Counted from the stretch's first letter, positions 7,355 to 17,511 are shown. The stretch is 64,000 nucleotides of DNA from Dysgonomonas sp. 25 (GCF_010501075.1 NZ_QVMN01000006.1:1-64000), one strand, 5' to 3'. Notes: generated by a model not told the origin, from the sequence alone. Translations and numbers: made by a program.

Positions 7355-10300
7355 ATGAAGATTAATCTACTAAGAAAAACATTAGAACAGAGAACAATCT
7401 CCTTGAAAAAGTTTTTACTGGTTGCATGTCTGCTCGTCGTTAGCGTGGCGGGATATGCGCAGTCTCAGACTATTACAGGTACGGTTGTGGATGAATTCAA
7501 CGAACCGCTTATCGGGGTGTCTGTTGTCGTACGTGGCACAACGAATGGCGTCAGTACCGACATCGACGGAGCCTACTCTATTTCGGCTTCCTCTTCCGAC
7601 GTCCTGGAATTTAGCTATGTCGGGATGAAGGCACAGAGTGTGACCGTTGGTTCGCAAACAGTAATCAACATCAAAATGGAAGAAAACGCAACCATGCTGA
7701 CAGAAACAGTTGTTATCGGTTACGGTACATCCAAGAAACAAGATTTGACAGGCTCGATCGGTAGCGTTAACTCCGAAGCCATTATGCGCCAACCCGCATT
7801 GAATGCAGCACAATCTGTGCAAGGAAAAATTGCCGGTGTGAACATTATCGGTTCCGATGCTCCGGGATCTTCTCCTACAGTGGTTATCCGTGGATTGGGT
7901 ACTGCACTCGGAGGACGTAATCCGCTTTATATTGTTGATGGTTTCCCTGTTGATGACATCAAGAATATCAGCCCTTCGGATATCGTTTCGATGGATGTGT
8001 TGAAAGATGCCTCTTCGGCCTCTATCTACGGTTTGCGTGCAGCGAATGGTGTAATTATCGTTACAACTAAAAAAGGAAAAGAAGGCCACAACAAAATTTC
8101 GGTGGATTCTTATGTGGGTATAAAATCGGTATTGAACCGCGTGAAAATGGCAAATGCCGAACAGTATGTGACATATTACAACGAGAACCTGACTGCTCAG
8201 GGAAGTGCTACCGGTTTTCTTGCTCCGGCATCTCAACAACCGGCAGACACCGATTGGTACGATGAATTGTTGGAAACAGGACTGTTCAACAGCAATACGG
8301 TTTCTATCTCGGGAGGAAGCAGAGCTGTCGACTATTTCGTAAGCTACAACTACTACGACGAAAAAGGTATTCTGGATGAACAGAAATACAAACGTTCTAC
8401 GATCCGCAACAACAACGTCTACAGATTATTCAATGACCGGTTGAAGATTTCGCAGAACCTGAATATTTCATTTACTAACGAAACACCTAAACCATACGGC
8501 GCATTCAACGAAGCTTATCGCCAATCTCCGATTCTTCCTACTCACTATTCCACAGGTCGCTATGCTTCTCCATTCTACGATCAGGGAACAGGTACTGTCT
8601 GGACGGGAGGCCCTTACAGTGGAGCATCGGGAGAGTTGAACAGCTATGGTAACCCATTGTTTACTATCGCCAACTCAAACGAACGCGCTAAGACATTGAC
8701 ATTGCAAGGTGGTTTCGAAGGTGAACTCAAAATCACAGACTTCTTGAAAGCGACTTCTCGCTTCGGAGCGACAAAATACTACTACAAAAACCGGGTATTC
8801 TCAGATATTAGACGGGCATATCTCAATACAGGAGACGCAGTCTCTAAAACAGAAGCTCAGTTCGACGCATTGAAAGCAGCTTCTCCGAGTGCGACCAGTT
8901 ATGCCAATAACTCTCTTGCATTAGAAGATATCGAAACTTTCCGTTGGGTGTGGGAAGGATTCCTCTCGTTCAACAAAGAGTTTGATTTGCACCATATCGA
9001 TGCGGTTGCAGGTATGTCTGCAGAACGCTATAATATCGGAAGCCGCTCGTATATGAAAGGATATGACGTGCCGGCAAAAAGCCAATACTGGAATTTGAGC
9101 GAAGCATCGAGTTTATACGAAAAGACAATCGAACATGTCAATTATACTCCGACAGCTTTAGCCTCTTTCTTTGGCCGCGTACAATATAATTATGCAGGCA
9201 AATACTATGCTACTGCAACAATCCGTCGCGACGGAAGTAGCAAGTTCAAGGAAAACAACAGAAACTGGGGTAACTTCCCTTCATTCGGTTTAGGATGGAC
9301 TATTTCCGAAGAAGAATTTATGAAAGAAAATGGTGTTTTCGACTATTTGAAACTAAGAGCGACATGGGGTAAATTAGGTAACCAGAATGTTCCGTTAAAC
9401 GTTTCTCAGATATTGTCAAAACCTACAAACTCGAACTACAACTATGTCTTCGGAGATCCGGCAGGATATTATATGGGTGCGGCATTTGGTACACCAGTGA
9501 AAGATATTTCATGGGAGATTACTCGCGAAACGAGTATCGGATTCGACTTCGCCATGTTGAACCAACGTCTGACCGGGGGATTCGACTTCTACGATAAGAT
9601 GAATACCAATACTATCCTGCGGGTAAATCCTGTTCTGAACTCAGGCTTCGATCAGGCTTTCTATGATCATGGAGCAAAAGTAAGCAACAGAGGTTTCGAA
9701 TTCAATCTGGGATGGACTGATAAAATCTTAGACGGCTTGAGATATGAAGTGAGCATGAACTATTCTTACAACAAGAATAAGGTGAAAAATGTGAAACCGG
9801 CTTACGACGGCGATACTGGTGGTAGTTTGTCGAACGGGCACCTTTCGAAACGTTTGATGATAAACAGACCAATCTACGGATGGTGGCTGTACGAAGCAGA
9901 TGGCGTATGGCAGACACAAGCCGAGATCAGCTCTAATCCGCATGTAGGAACTCCACTTCCGGGTCACCTGAAATACAAAGATCAAAATGAAGACGGCATT
10001 ATCGATGAGCGCGACAAAGTTTACGCAGGCTCATACCTTCCTATCTCTACTTATGGTATACATATCGGAGCCGAGTACAAAAACTTCGATTTCAGCATTG
10101 ACGGATATGGCGTAGCCGGAAATAAAGTTTTCAATGCATTGAAATACGGACGTATCGACGGAGGAGAAAACATCTCAAAAGATACATTCAAGGACAGATG
10201 GACAGGTGCAGGATCGACAAACAAACATCCGGGAGCAAACCGCGACAAAGAAGCGTCGACATACTATCTCGAGAGTGGTTCTTATTTCCGTATCAACAAC

Positions 10301-10513
10301 ATCACGTTGGGTTATACTTTCAACGATTTGGTGTTCAAAGGGTCGAAACTAAGATTGTATGCAACAGCTCAGAATCCGTTTATGTTTACAGACTACTCAG
10401 GATTTACTCCTGAAATTACCGGAGACGGCTCACCTAACGGTACAGCAGGTATGGAGATGTCTGCTTATCCTACAACGCGTAATTTCTTATTTGGAGTTAA
10501 CTTACAATTCTAA
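7355..10513 (+). CDS. SusC/RagA-type TonB-dependent outer membrane transporter
   Basis: Imports oligosaccharides across the outer membrane with the SusD-like lipoprotein encoded next. The 1052-residue protein has an N-terminal signal (about residues 1-37). Next is a carboxypeptidase-regulatory-like domain (about 38-110, with TVVDEFNEPLIGVSVVVRG) and the SusC signature TETVVIGYG leading into the plug domain (about 115-230, with LYIVDGFPVDDI and KDASSASIYG). A beta-barrel ends in aromatic FLFGVNLQF. The short N-terminal extension before the hydrophobic stretch is usual for SusC. It starts the operon susC-susD-GH144-GH3-GH144 and lies 29 bases from susD. Substrate choice is inferred from the enzymes. 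Confidence 0.93.
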   Translation: MKINLLRKTLEQRTISLKKFLLVACLLVVSVAGYAQSQTITGTVVDEFNEPLIGVSVVVRGTTNGVSTDIDGAYSISASSSDVLEFSYVGMKAQSVTVGSQTVINIKMEENATMLTETVVIGYGTSKKQDLTGSIGSVNSEAIMRQPALNAAQSVQGKIAGVNIIGSDAPGSSPTVVIRGLGTALGGRNPLYIVDGFPVDDIKNISPSDIVSMDVLKDASSASIYGLRAANGVIIVTTKKGKEGHNKISVDSYVGIKSVLNRVKMANAEQYVTYYNENLTAQGSATGFLAPASQQPADTDWYDELLETGLFNSNTVSISGGSRAVDYFVSYNYYDEKGILDEQKYKRSTIRNNNVYRLFNDRLKISQNLNISFTNETPKPYGAFNEAYRQSPILPTHYSTGRYASPFYDQGTGTVWTGGPYSGASGELNSYGNPLFTIANSNERAKTLTLQGGFEGELKITDFLKATSRFGATKYYYKNRVFSDIRRAYLNTGDAVSKTEAQFDALKAASPSATSYANNSLALEDIETFRWVWEGFLSFNKEFDLHHIDAVAGMSAERYNIGSRSYMKGYDVPAKSQYWNLSEASSLYEKTIEHVNYTPTALASFFGRVQYNYAGKYYATATIRRDGSSKFKENNRNWGNFPSFGLGWTISEEEFMKENGVFDYLKLRATWGKLGNQNVPLNVSQILSKPTNSNYNYVFGDPAGYYMGAAFGTPVKDISWEITRETSIGFDFAMLNQRLTGGFDFYDKMNTNTILRVNPVLNSGFDQAFYDHGAKVSNRGFEFNLGWTDKILDGLRYEVSMNYSYNKNKVKNVKPAYDGDTGGSLSNGHLSKRLMINRPIYGWWLYEADGVWQTQAEISSNPHVGTPLPGHLKYKDQNEDGIIDERDKVYAGSYLPISTYGIHIGAEYKNFDFSIDGYGVAGNKVFNALKYGRIDGGENISKDTFKDRWTGAGSTNKHPGANRDKEASTYYLESGSYFRINNITLGYTFNDLVFKGSKLRLYATAQNPFMFTDYSGFTPEITGDGSPNGTAGMEMSAYPTTRNFLFGVNLQF

Positions 10514-10542
10514 TTAAACCTTAATCAATAAAAAATAGAATC

Positions 10543-11973
10543 ATGAAGAAATTATATATAAGCATAGCTATAATTTTATCGGTGTCTCTTCTTACGACGA
10601 GCTGTAACAGCTTCCTCGATGAAGATTCGCGCGAAAAAGTAGAAGCCAAAGATCAGGAAGTTTACTCGCCGGAGGAAATATTGACCGGCGTATATGGTAT
10701 GTTCGATAGCTGGGACTACTCTTTCTCATTCCTCGGTGTAACCGAAATAATATCCGACAATGCCGATAAAGGAAGTTCGCCGAGTGATACAGGAACAGAC
10801 AAACACGAGTTGGACGGATTGACATTCACCACTACTTGCGGCTCGGTACGTGCCATGTGGAAATACTGGTATACCTCTATCGGGCGTGCTACACAATCGA
10901 TTGAATATACTCAAAACTATGGTCTTACAGATGCAAGCTACAGAGACCGTATGATTGGCGAAGCTAAGTTCCTGCGTGCGCTCAACTACTTCTACCTTGT
11001 CCGCGGATGGGGAGCAGTGCCTATTCAGGAGCAGGATCTTACACTACGCGCCGATGTTGACGTTGTATATGACTATATCGAAGCCGATCTGATAGACGCA
11101 GCTGCCACTTTGCCGCTCCGTAGCGGATATGCATCGAGAGATATGGGACGTGCAACCAAAGGTGCAGCTCAGGCTCTTTTGGCGAAAGTACATCTGTATC
11201 AGAAAGACTGGCAAAAAGCATACAACTATGCCGATACGGTAATCAATTCGAACGAATACAATTTAATGTCGAGCTATTTAGACGCATTCAAATCAGATGC
11301 AGCATATCACAACGGCAGCGAATCTATCTTCGAATTCCAGGCAAAAGATGCTACTAATGGAATAGCACACGGTATACAACAATACTCGCAAACGCAAGGT
11401 GCGCGTGGTACAACCGGTTGGGGTTGGGGTTTCAACACGCCATCTCAAAACCTACTCGATGCATTCAATGCTGCCGGAGATACACAACGTCGCGATGCGA
11501 CTATCATTTTCCGCAACTCCGTACTTTACGACGGACGTGTAGTCGGTTCTACCGAAAATGCGATGTACAACTACAAAGCATATTCAAGCTCTGACCCGGG
11601 TGGTAGCCAGAATGACAGATTCGTTCCATACCTGCGTTATGCCGAACTGCTCCTTATCAAAGCAGAAGCTGCAAACGAATTGGGACTTACAACAGATGCA
11701 CTTGCCGCATTGAACCAAGTACGCAACCGTGCCGGATTGTCAAGTCTGACAATAACAGCTCAAGCTGCTCTCCGTCAGGCTATCTGGGACGAACGCCGTC
11801 TTGAGTTGGCAATGGAGCACGACCGTTGGTTCGACCTTGTTCGCACAGGACAAGGAGCAACTGCCATGGCTGCCGATGGTAAAACATTCGTAGTAGGCAA
11901 ACATGAATATTTCCCTGTTCCGAACGAACAGTTGCTACAAACACCGGAATTAGGGCAAAATCCTAACTGGTAG
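10543..11973 (+). CDS. SusD/RagB-family glycan-binding outer membrane lipoprotein
   Basis: Surface lipoprotein that forms the hinged lid of the SusC transporter and delivers glycan to it. 476 residues; the signal ends in the lipobox LLTTSCNSF, with Cys at about residue 21. The SusD fold shows in the TPR-like helical regions (for example KFLRALNYFYLVRGWGAVPI) and in the conserved C-terminal part RLELAMEHDRWFDLVRTG followed by HEYFPVPNEQLLQTPELGQNPNW, the classic SusD tail. It is paired with the SusC gene directly upstream. Confidence 0.93.
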   Translation: MKKLYISIAIILSVSLLTTSCNSFLDEDSREKVEAKDQEVYSPEEILTGVYGMFDSWDYSFSFLGVTEIISDNADKGSSPSDTGTDKHELDGLTFTTTCGSVRAMWKYWYTSIGRATQSIEYTQNYGLTDASYRDRMIGEAKFLRALNYFYLVRGWGAVPIQEQDLTLRADVDVVYDYIEADLIDAAATLPLRSGYASRDMGRATKGAAQALLAKVHLYQKDWQKAYNYADTVINSNEYNLMSSYLDAFKSDAAYHNGSESIFEFQAKDATNGIAHGIQQYSQTQGARGTTGWGWGFNTPSQNLLDAFNAAGDTQRRDATIIFRNSVLYDGRVVGSTENAMYNYKAYSSSDPGGSQNDRFVPYLRYAELLLIKAEAANELGLTTDALAALNQVRNRAGLSSLTITAQAALRQAIWDERRLELAMEHDRWFDLVRTGQGATAMAADGKTFVVGKHEYFPVPNEQLLQTPELGQNPNW

Positions 11974-12005
11974 TTAAATAGAGGGCTTTAGGTTTGATTC
12001 ATTTT

Positions 12006-12051
12006 TTAGCCGGTTACATGATAAACAAAAATGCCAAGTGTAACCGGCTAA
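12006..12051 (+). terminator. Hairpin between susD and the first GH144 gene
   Basis: Perfect 13-bp arms, TTAGCCGGTTACA at 12006-12018 and its complement at 12039-12051, with a 20-base loop. No long T tract follows, so it may be an attenuator or RNA-stability element that sets the level of the enzymes relative to SusCD. Confidence 0.5.
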
Positions 12052-12072
12052 TTTAACCCTCAGATAATAATT

Positions 12073-13440
12073 ATGAATAAATATATACCATTCTGCCTTA
12101 TCGTAATATTGGCGATGTTCGCCTGCGGTGATTCCGACGATTCACCTACCCCTCCTCCTCCCCCCGGTGGCGGAGACGGAGACGGCGAAGTCGTTATAGA
12201 CCTGACTGATGAGGAATTGCTTGATTTCGTACAGGAATCTACTTTCCAATACTTCTGGCAGTACGCCGAATCCAATTCCGGCGCAGCCCGCGAACGCTAC
12301 GAAGTTCAATCGCCCAACAATGATGCTCATGTAGTGGCAACAGGAGGCACAGGATTCGGGCTTATGGCATTGATTGCAGGAATCGAGCGAGGTTTTATAT
12401 CGGCCGACGAAGGTACAACACGCATCGGCAGGATATTGGACTTCTTCGAGCATGCCGATCGTTTTCACGGAGCATGGTCACATTGGATCGACGGTAATAC
12501 AGGACACGTTCTCCCGTTCAGCCAGAAAGACAATGGTGGCGATTTGGTCGAAACGGCCTTTTTCGCACAAGGATTGATTGCTGTCCGCAATTACTTCAAA
12601 GACGGGAATACCGCTCAACAAGCACTATCACAACAAGCCGATCAACTTTGGCGCGGAATAGAATGGAACTGGTACACCAATGGCGATAATGTTTTATATT
12701 GGCATTGGTCGCCCGACTACAACTTCGAAATAGGACTTAGAATAGAAGGATACAACGAATGCCTGATAACATATGTTTTGGCGGCTTCCTCGCCTACACA
12801 CACTATCACAAAAGATGTATATACACAAGGATGGGCAAAATCCGGAAATATAAAGTCGACAGCAAGTAAATACGGTTACCCTTTGGTCGTAAAGCATGCA
12901 GGAAATCAAGAATATGGAGGACCTTTGTTCTTCTCGCACTATTCTTTCCTCGGACTCAACCCCAACGGATTAGCCGATGAATATGTGAACTATGGCAATG
13001 CTGCCGTAAATCATACGTTGATAAATTATAACTACTGCATCGACAATCCGAGAGGATATAGCGGATATAGCAAAAATTGTTGGGGATTGACAGCCAGCTA
13101 TTCGCCTAACGGCTATGCGGCACACTCTCCGGCTAACGATTTGGGCATAATATCGCCTACCGCAGCACTTAGTTCTTTACCATATGCACCCGAAGAATCG
13201 CTCGATGCAATGCGCTTCTTCTATTCAATCAAGCATATGACACATGGCGTAGCCGGATTCTACGATGCCTATTGCCCGCAAAACAATTGGGTGAAGAAAG
13301 GCTATCTGGCCATCGATCAGGGACCTATCGTGGTGATGATAGAAAACTATCGCAGCCAACTCTTCTGGAGGCTTTTTATGAATGATGCGGAGATGAAGGC
13401 CGGTTTGACGAAGCTCGGCTTTACAAGTCCGAATATATAA
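12073..13440 (+). CDS. GH144-like endo-beta-1,2-glucanase lipoprotein, paralogue 1
   Basis: Member of the glycoamylase-like family PF10091, which includes the GH144 endo-beta-1,2-glucanases. 455 residues; the lipobox LAMFACGDS predicts a lipoprotein, followed by a Pro/Gly-rich linker (PTPPPPPGGGDGDG). Family features include FQYFWQYAE, GGTGFGLMALIAGIERG, SHWIDGNTG, KDNGGDLVETAFFAQGL, YWHWSPDYNF and GYNECLITYVLAASSPTH, and the C-terminal AIDQGPIVVMIENYRS; together they mark the (alpha/alpha)6 barrel. It lies in the operon with SusCD, a GH3 enzyme and a second paralogue at 15850. Cleavage of beta-1,2-glucan into sophoro-oligosaccharides is inferred from family and context; not every PF10091 member has that specificity. 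Confidence 0.8.
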   Translation: MNKYIPFCLIVILAMFACGDSDDSPTPPPPPGGGDGDGEVVIDLTDEELLDFVQESTFQYFWQYAESNSGAARERYEVQSPNNDAHVVATGGTGFGLMALIAGIERGFISADEGTTRIGRILDFFEHADRFHGAWSHWIDGNTGHVLPFSQKDNGGDLVETAFFAQGLIAVRNYFKDGNTAQQALSQQADQLWRGIEWNWYTNGDNVLYWHWSPDYNFEIGLRIEGYNECLITYVLAASSPTHTITKDVYTQGWAKSGNIKSTASKYGYPLVVKHAGNQEYGGPLFFSHYSFLGLNPNGLADEYVNYGNAAVNHTLINYNYCIDNPRGYSGYSKNCWGLTASYSPNGYAAHSPANDLGIISPTAALSSLPYAPEESLDAMRFFYSIKHMTHGVAGFYDAYCPQNNWVKKGYLAIDQGPIVVMIENYRSQLFWRLFMNDAEMKAGLTKLGFTSPNI

Positions 13441-13457
13441 GATTAATTGGAAAAAAG

Positions 13458-15758
13458 ATGACAATGAAAAAATTACTGACACTTCTCTTAGTATGTTTGG
13501 TATTTGCTGCTTGCGACGACAAAAAAAGCGGGAATGCCGAGATGGATAAATTTATCGACGATTTGATGGGGCAAATGACCCTCGAAGAAAAAATAGGGCA
13601 GCTCAACTTGCCGAGTTCGGGAGACATTACGACCGGAGAGGCCAAAAGCAGCAATATTGCCGAGAAGATAAAAGCCGGACAGGTGGGTGGCCTGTTCAAC
13701 ATAAAAGGAGTAGAAAAGATAAAAGAAGTACAACGTATCGCTGTGGAAGAGAGCCGTCTGAAAATCCCGTTGATATTCGGGATGGACGTTATCCACGGCT
13801 ACGAAACCGTGTTTCCTATTCCATTGGGGATGGCAGCAACCTTCGACAGAGCCGCTATCGAGCAATCGGCGCGCATAGCCGCAACCGAAGCCAGTGCCGA
13901 CGGTATTTGCTGGACATTCAGCCCGATGGTCGATATCAGCCGCGATCCGCGCTGGGGACGTGTTTCCGAAGGTAGTGGCGAAGACCCGTATCTCGGTGGC
14001 GAAATAGCCAAAGCCATGGTTTACGGCTATCAGGGACGTGGCGACGATGCCTACAAAAGCAACAACCAGATAATGGCCTGTGTGAAACATTATGCCTTGT
14101 ATGGCGCTGCCGAAGCCGGACGCGATTATGGAACGACTGATATGAGCCGCATGCGCATGTTCAACGAATACATGTATCCTTATCAGGCAGCTGTGGATGC
14201 CGGAGTAGGTAGCGTGATGGCTTCGTTCAACGAAGTAGACGGAGTGCCGGCTACAGCCAACAAATGGCTGATGACTGACGTTCTGCGCGACCAATGGGGA
14301 TTCGACGGATTTGTCGTGACCGACTACACAGGTATCATGGAAATGATAGACCACGGCATTGGCGACATGCAGGAAGTATCAGCCCGCGCATTGGATGCCG
14401 GAGTGGATATGGATATGGTAAGCGAAGGCTTCCTATCGACACTGAAACAATCCGTGGAAGAAGGAAAAGTTACGGAAGAGCAGTTAAACCTTGCTTGCCG
14501 CCGCATCTTGGAAGCGAAATATAAATTAGGCTTGTTCGACGACCCGTATAAATATTGCGACGCAGAACGTGCTAAAAAAGAAATATATACGGACGAACAC
14601 CGTACCATAGCCCGCCAAACGGCAGCTAAGAGCTTCGTATTGCTCAAAAACGACAACAATACATTGCCGCTCGATAAAAAAGGTACTGTCGCTGTGATTG
14701 GTCCTTTAGCCAACAGCTCGTCCAATATGCCGGGCACATGGAGTGTGGCAGTCAATCTGGTAGCACCTAAGACTTTGGTCGAAGGCATCAAAGATGTTGT
14801 AGGCGACAAAGCCCGCGTGACTTACGCCAAAGGTAGCCACCTGATTAGCGATGCTGCATACGAAGAACGGGCAACCATGTTTGGACGCACATTGAACCGC
14901 GAACAGGAGAAACGCACTGATGCGCAAATGTTAGCCGAAGCCCTTTCGGTAGCGCGCAATGCCGATGTTATTGTAGCCGCTCTGGGCGAATCGTCGGAAA
15001 TGAGTGGCGAATCGAGCAGCCGCACAGACCTCGGTATTCCGGATGTGCAGAAGACATTATTGAAAGAATTGCTGAAAACGGGTAAACCTGTCGTATTGGT
15101 ATTGTTTGCCGGCCGTCCGATGACATTGACATGGGAAGACGAAAACGTTCCGGCTATCCTCAACGTTTGGTTCGGTGGAACAGAAGCCGCTCCGGCTATC
15201 GGAGACGTATTGTTCGGCGATGTGAGCCCAAGCGGAAAACTGCCGGCTACTTTCCCGCAGAACGTAGGGCAAGTGCCATTGTTCTACAATCATAAGAATA
15301 CCGGCCGTCCGTTGGCGCAGGGACAATGGTTCCAGAAATTCCGCAGCAACTATCTCGATGTTAGCAACGAACCGCTTTATCCGTTCGGATATGGTTTGAG
15401 CTATACACAATTCGACTATAGCGATGTCAGACTTTCGGCTACCGAGATAGATGGAAATGGCGAACTGACAGCTACCGTGACCGTTACCAATAAAGGAAAA
15501 TACGATAGCGACGAGGTTGTTCAGCTATATATCCGCGACTTGGTAGGAAGCGTTACCCGTCCGGTAAGAGAACTGAAAGACTTCGAACGGGTGACAATCA
15601 AAGCGGGCGAATCGAAAGACGTTTCGTTCACTATTACACCCGAAAAGCTCAAGTTTTATAATGCAGACATTCAGTTTGTAAACGAACCGGGCGATTTCGA
15701 TGTAATGATTGGAGGCAATAGCCGCGATGTAAAAACAGCAAGGTTCAAGTTAAAATAA
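13458..15758 (+). CDS. Glycoside hydrolase family 3 beta-glucosidase (BglX-like)
   Basis: Removes glucose from the non-reducing end of beta-glucosides. 766 residues with lipobox VFAACDDK, so it is probably a membrane-anchored periplasmic enzyme. The N-terminal TIM-barrel (about 35-370) has GMDVIHGYETVFPIPLG, GRVSEGSGEDPYLGG and KHYALYGAAEAGRDY. The nucleophile Asp is about residue 289 in FVVTDYTG. The alpha/beta sandwich (about 390-600, with LGESSEMSGESSSR carrying the acid/base region) and a C-terminal fibronectin III-like domain follow. It starts 17 bases after the upstream GH144 gene (an ATG two codons later is equally possible). GH3 enzymes partnered with GH144 are known beta-1,2-glucosidases in Bacteroides; that specificity is inferred here. 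Confidence 0.88.
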   Translation: MTMKKLLTLLLVCLVFAACDDKKSGNAEMDKFIDDLMGQMTLEEKIGQLNLPSSGDITTGEAKSSNIAEKIKAGQVGGLFNIKGVEKIKEVQRIAVEESRLKIPLIFGMDVIHGYETVFPIPLGMAATFDRAAIEQSARIAATEASADGICWTFSPMVDISRDPRWGRVSEGSGEDPYLGGEIAKAMVYGYQGRGDDAYKSNNQIMACVKHYALYGAAEAGRDYGTTDMSRMRMFNEYMYPYQAAVDAGVGSVMASFNEVDGVPATANKWLMTDVLRDQWGFDGFVVTDYTGIMEMIDHGIGDMQEVSARALDAGVDMDMVSEGFLSTLKQSVEEGKVTEEQLNLACRRILEAKYKLGLFDDPYKYCDAERAKKEIYTDEHRTIARQTAAKSFVLLKNDNNTLPLDKKGTVAVIGPLANSSSNMPGTWSVAVNLVAPKTLVEGIKDVVGDKARVTYAKGSHLISDAAYEERATMFGRTLNREQEKRTDAQMLAEALSVARNADVIVAALGESSEMSGESSSRTDLGIPDVQKTLLKELLKTGKPVVLVLFAGRPMTLTWEDENVPAILNVWFGGTEAAPAIGDVLFGDVSPSGKLPATFPQNVGQVPLFYNHKNTGRPLAQGQWFQKFRSNYLDVSNEPLYPFGYGLSYTQFDYSDVRLSATEIDGNGELTATVTVTNKGKYDSDEVVQLYIRDLVGSVTRPVRELKDFERVTIKAGESKDVSFTITPEKLKFYNADIQFVNEPGDFDVMIGGNSRDVKTARFKLK

Positions 15759-15786
15759 AATAGGTTTTGGTTTTTTGAGGTTAATG

Positions 15787-15827
15787 AAGGGAAGGGGTAC
15801 TGCTCTTTGTCAGATGCTCCTTCCCTT
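15787..15827 (+). terminator. Hairpin between GH3 and the second GH144 gene
   Basis: AAGGGAAGG (15787-15795) pairs perfectly with CCTTCCCTT (15819-15827). A short T-rich stretch follows. It may partly terminate transcription ahead of the last glucanase gene. Confidence 0.5.
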
Positions 15828-15849
15828 TGTTCTTAAATTCTAAATTATC

Positions 15850-17190
15850 ATGAAAAAAACATTTTTATTCCTCCTATTCGCTACTGTGGCAATAATTTTC
15901 GCTGCATGTGGCGGTAATACACAGAATACCGGTTCGACGGCGATGTCGGACGAGGCATTGCTCGATAGTGTTCAACGCAGGACTTTCCAATACTTCTGGG
16001 ATGGCGCTGAGCCTGTGAGCGGCATGGCTCGCGAACGTCTCCATGTCGATGGCGATTATGGACAATACGACAAAAATACCGTGACATCGGGCGGTAGCGG
16101 ATTCGGAATCATGGCGCTTATCGCCGGAGTAGACCGTGGCTATGTAACCCGCGAACAAGGTCTTGAGCGTTTCGAGCGTATTGTTACTTTCCTCGAAAAA
16201 GCTGATTCTTTCAAAGGCGTTTTTCCGCACTGGTGGAATGGCGAAACAGGCAAAGTAGTCGGTTTCAGCGATAAAGATAATGGTGGAGACTTGGTGGAAA
16301 CATCTTTCCTCTTCCAAGGGCTATTGACGCTTCATCAGTATTATGTGAATGGAACGGATGCCGAAAAGGCACTGGCAGCCCGCATAGATAAACTCTGGCG
16401 CAATGTGGACTGGAACTGGCACCGCAACGGAAAGCCTGTCCTCTACTGGCACTGGAGCCCTGAACATTCGTGGGAAATGAATTTTGCTATCCGTGGATAT
16501 AACGAGTGCCTGATAACATACGTTCTGGCGGCATGTTCGCCGACACATGGCATTCCGGCCGAAGCCTATACTGAAGGGTGGGGCGAAGGCGGTAAAATCG
16601 TCGGACCACACGAAGTAGAAGGTTATAAACTGAATATGCGCTATCAGAGCATCAGCGGCGCAGGACCTTTATTCTGGGCACACTATTCGTTCTTAGGATT
16701 GAACCCGAATGGGTTGAAAGACCGCTACGCGGACTACTTCGAAGAAATGAAAAACTATACGCTCCTCAATCGTGCCTATTGCATCCGCAACCCGAAAGGA
16801 TATAAAGGATATGGCGAAGATTGCTGGGGATTGACAGCCAGCTATTCGGTGAAAGGCTATGCAGCCCACGAACCATTCGAGAAACACGACCACGGAGTGA
16901 TTGCCCCTACGGCGGCACTCTCGTCTATCGTTTACACGCCGGAAGAATCGATGAAGGTTATGCGCTATCTGTATGCCAAAGGCGATACGTTGATGGGGCC
17001 TTATGGTTTCTACGATGCTTTCAGCGAAACAGAAAACTGGTATCCGCAACGTTATCTGGCTATCGATCAGGGGCCTATTGCCGCGATGATAGAGAATCAT
17101 CGTTCGGGCTTGCTGTGGAAGCTGTTTATGAGCCATCCGGATGTTCAGACGGGATTAGACAAATTAGGGTACGAATATAAACGACCTTAG
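15850..17190 (+). CDS. GH144-like endo-beta-1,2-glucanase lipoprotein, paralogue 2
   Basis: 446 residues, clearly homologous along its whole length to the protein encoded at 12073-13440. Shared blocks include FQYFWDGAEP, GGSGFGIMALIAGVDRG, SDKDNGGDLVETSFLFQGL, YWHWSPEHSW, GYNECLITYVLAACSPTHG, HYSFLGLNPNGL, DCWGLTASYS and AIDQGPIAAMIENHRSGL. Lipobox IIFAACGGN predicts membrane anchoring. The proline-rich linker of paralogue 1 is missing, so the two may act at different places: paralogue 1 held away from the outer membrane surface, this one closer or periplasmic (inference). It is the last gene of the compact enzyme cluster. Confidence 0.8.
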   Translation: MKKTFLFLLFATVAIIFAACGGNTQNTGSTAMSDEALLDSVQRRTFQYFWDGAEPVSGMARERLHVDGDYGQYDKNTVTSGGSGFGIMALIAGVDRGYVTREQGLERFERIVTFLEKADSFKGVFPHWWNGETGKVVGFSDKDNGGDLVETSFLFQGLLTLHQYYVNGTDAEKALAARIDKLWRNVDWNWHRNGKPVLYWHWSPEHSWEMNFAIRGYNECLITYVLAACSPTHGIPAEAYTEGWGEGGKIVGPHEVEGYKLNMRYQSISGAGPLFWAHYSFLGLNPNGLKDRYADYFEEMKNYTLLNRAYCIRNPKGYKGYGEDCWGLTASYSVKGYAAHEPFEKHDHGVIAPTAALSSIVYTPEESMKVMRYLYAKGDTLMGPYGFYDAFSETENWYPQRYLAIDQGPIAAMIENHRSGLLWKLFMSHPDVQTGLDKLGYEYKRP

Positions 17191-17511
17191 TTTATCTATA
17201 TTTAGTTACGAGTTACTTCGTGCTTCGCACAGTTACAAGTTACGAGAAAAAGTAATTCGATAAAGAAACTTTCGAAAATAAGTATACTTGTGTTACTTTT
17301 TGGGAGTTTTGTCATGCCGACAGTAGGAGGCATCTCGTTCCGATTGATGTGGTCTATATTTTTCACCACAGCATTTTACGGTGTTTTTCACGGAGTTCGC
17401 GAAGGAAAAGTAACTCAATAAAAAACATCGAAAATGAGTAGAGGAATGTTACTTTTTAACTAAATAATCGCTGATAAACAACGTATTAGTGTTTTAAGAA
17501 AATAAACCAAT
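17191..17511. repeat. Intergenic stretch with two related ~55-bp direct repeats
   Basis: No gene. Block A (17247-17301) and block B (17406-17457) align over most of their length. Both begin AAAAGTAA and end GTTACTTTTT, with TCGAAAAT.AGTA in the middle. Between them is a GTCATGCCGACAGTAGGAGG-type dispersed repeat (about 17310-17336) and a TTTTTCACCACAG...TTTTTCACGGAGTT segment. A GTTACGAGTTAC/GTTACAAGTTACGAG repetition precedes block A. Confidence 0.65.
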
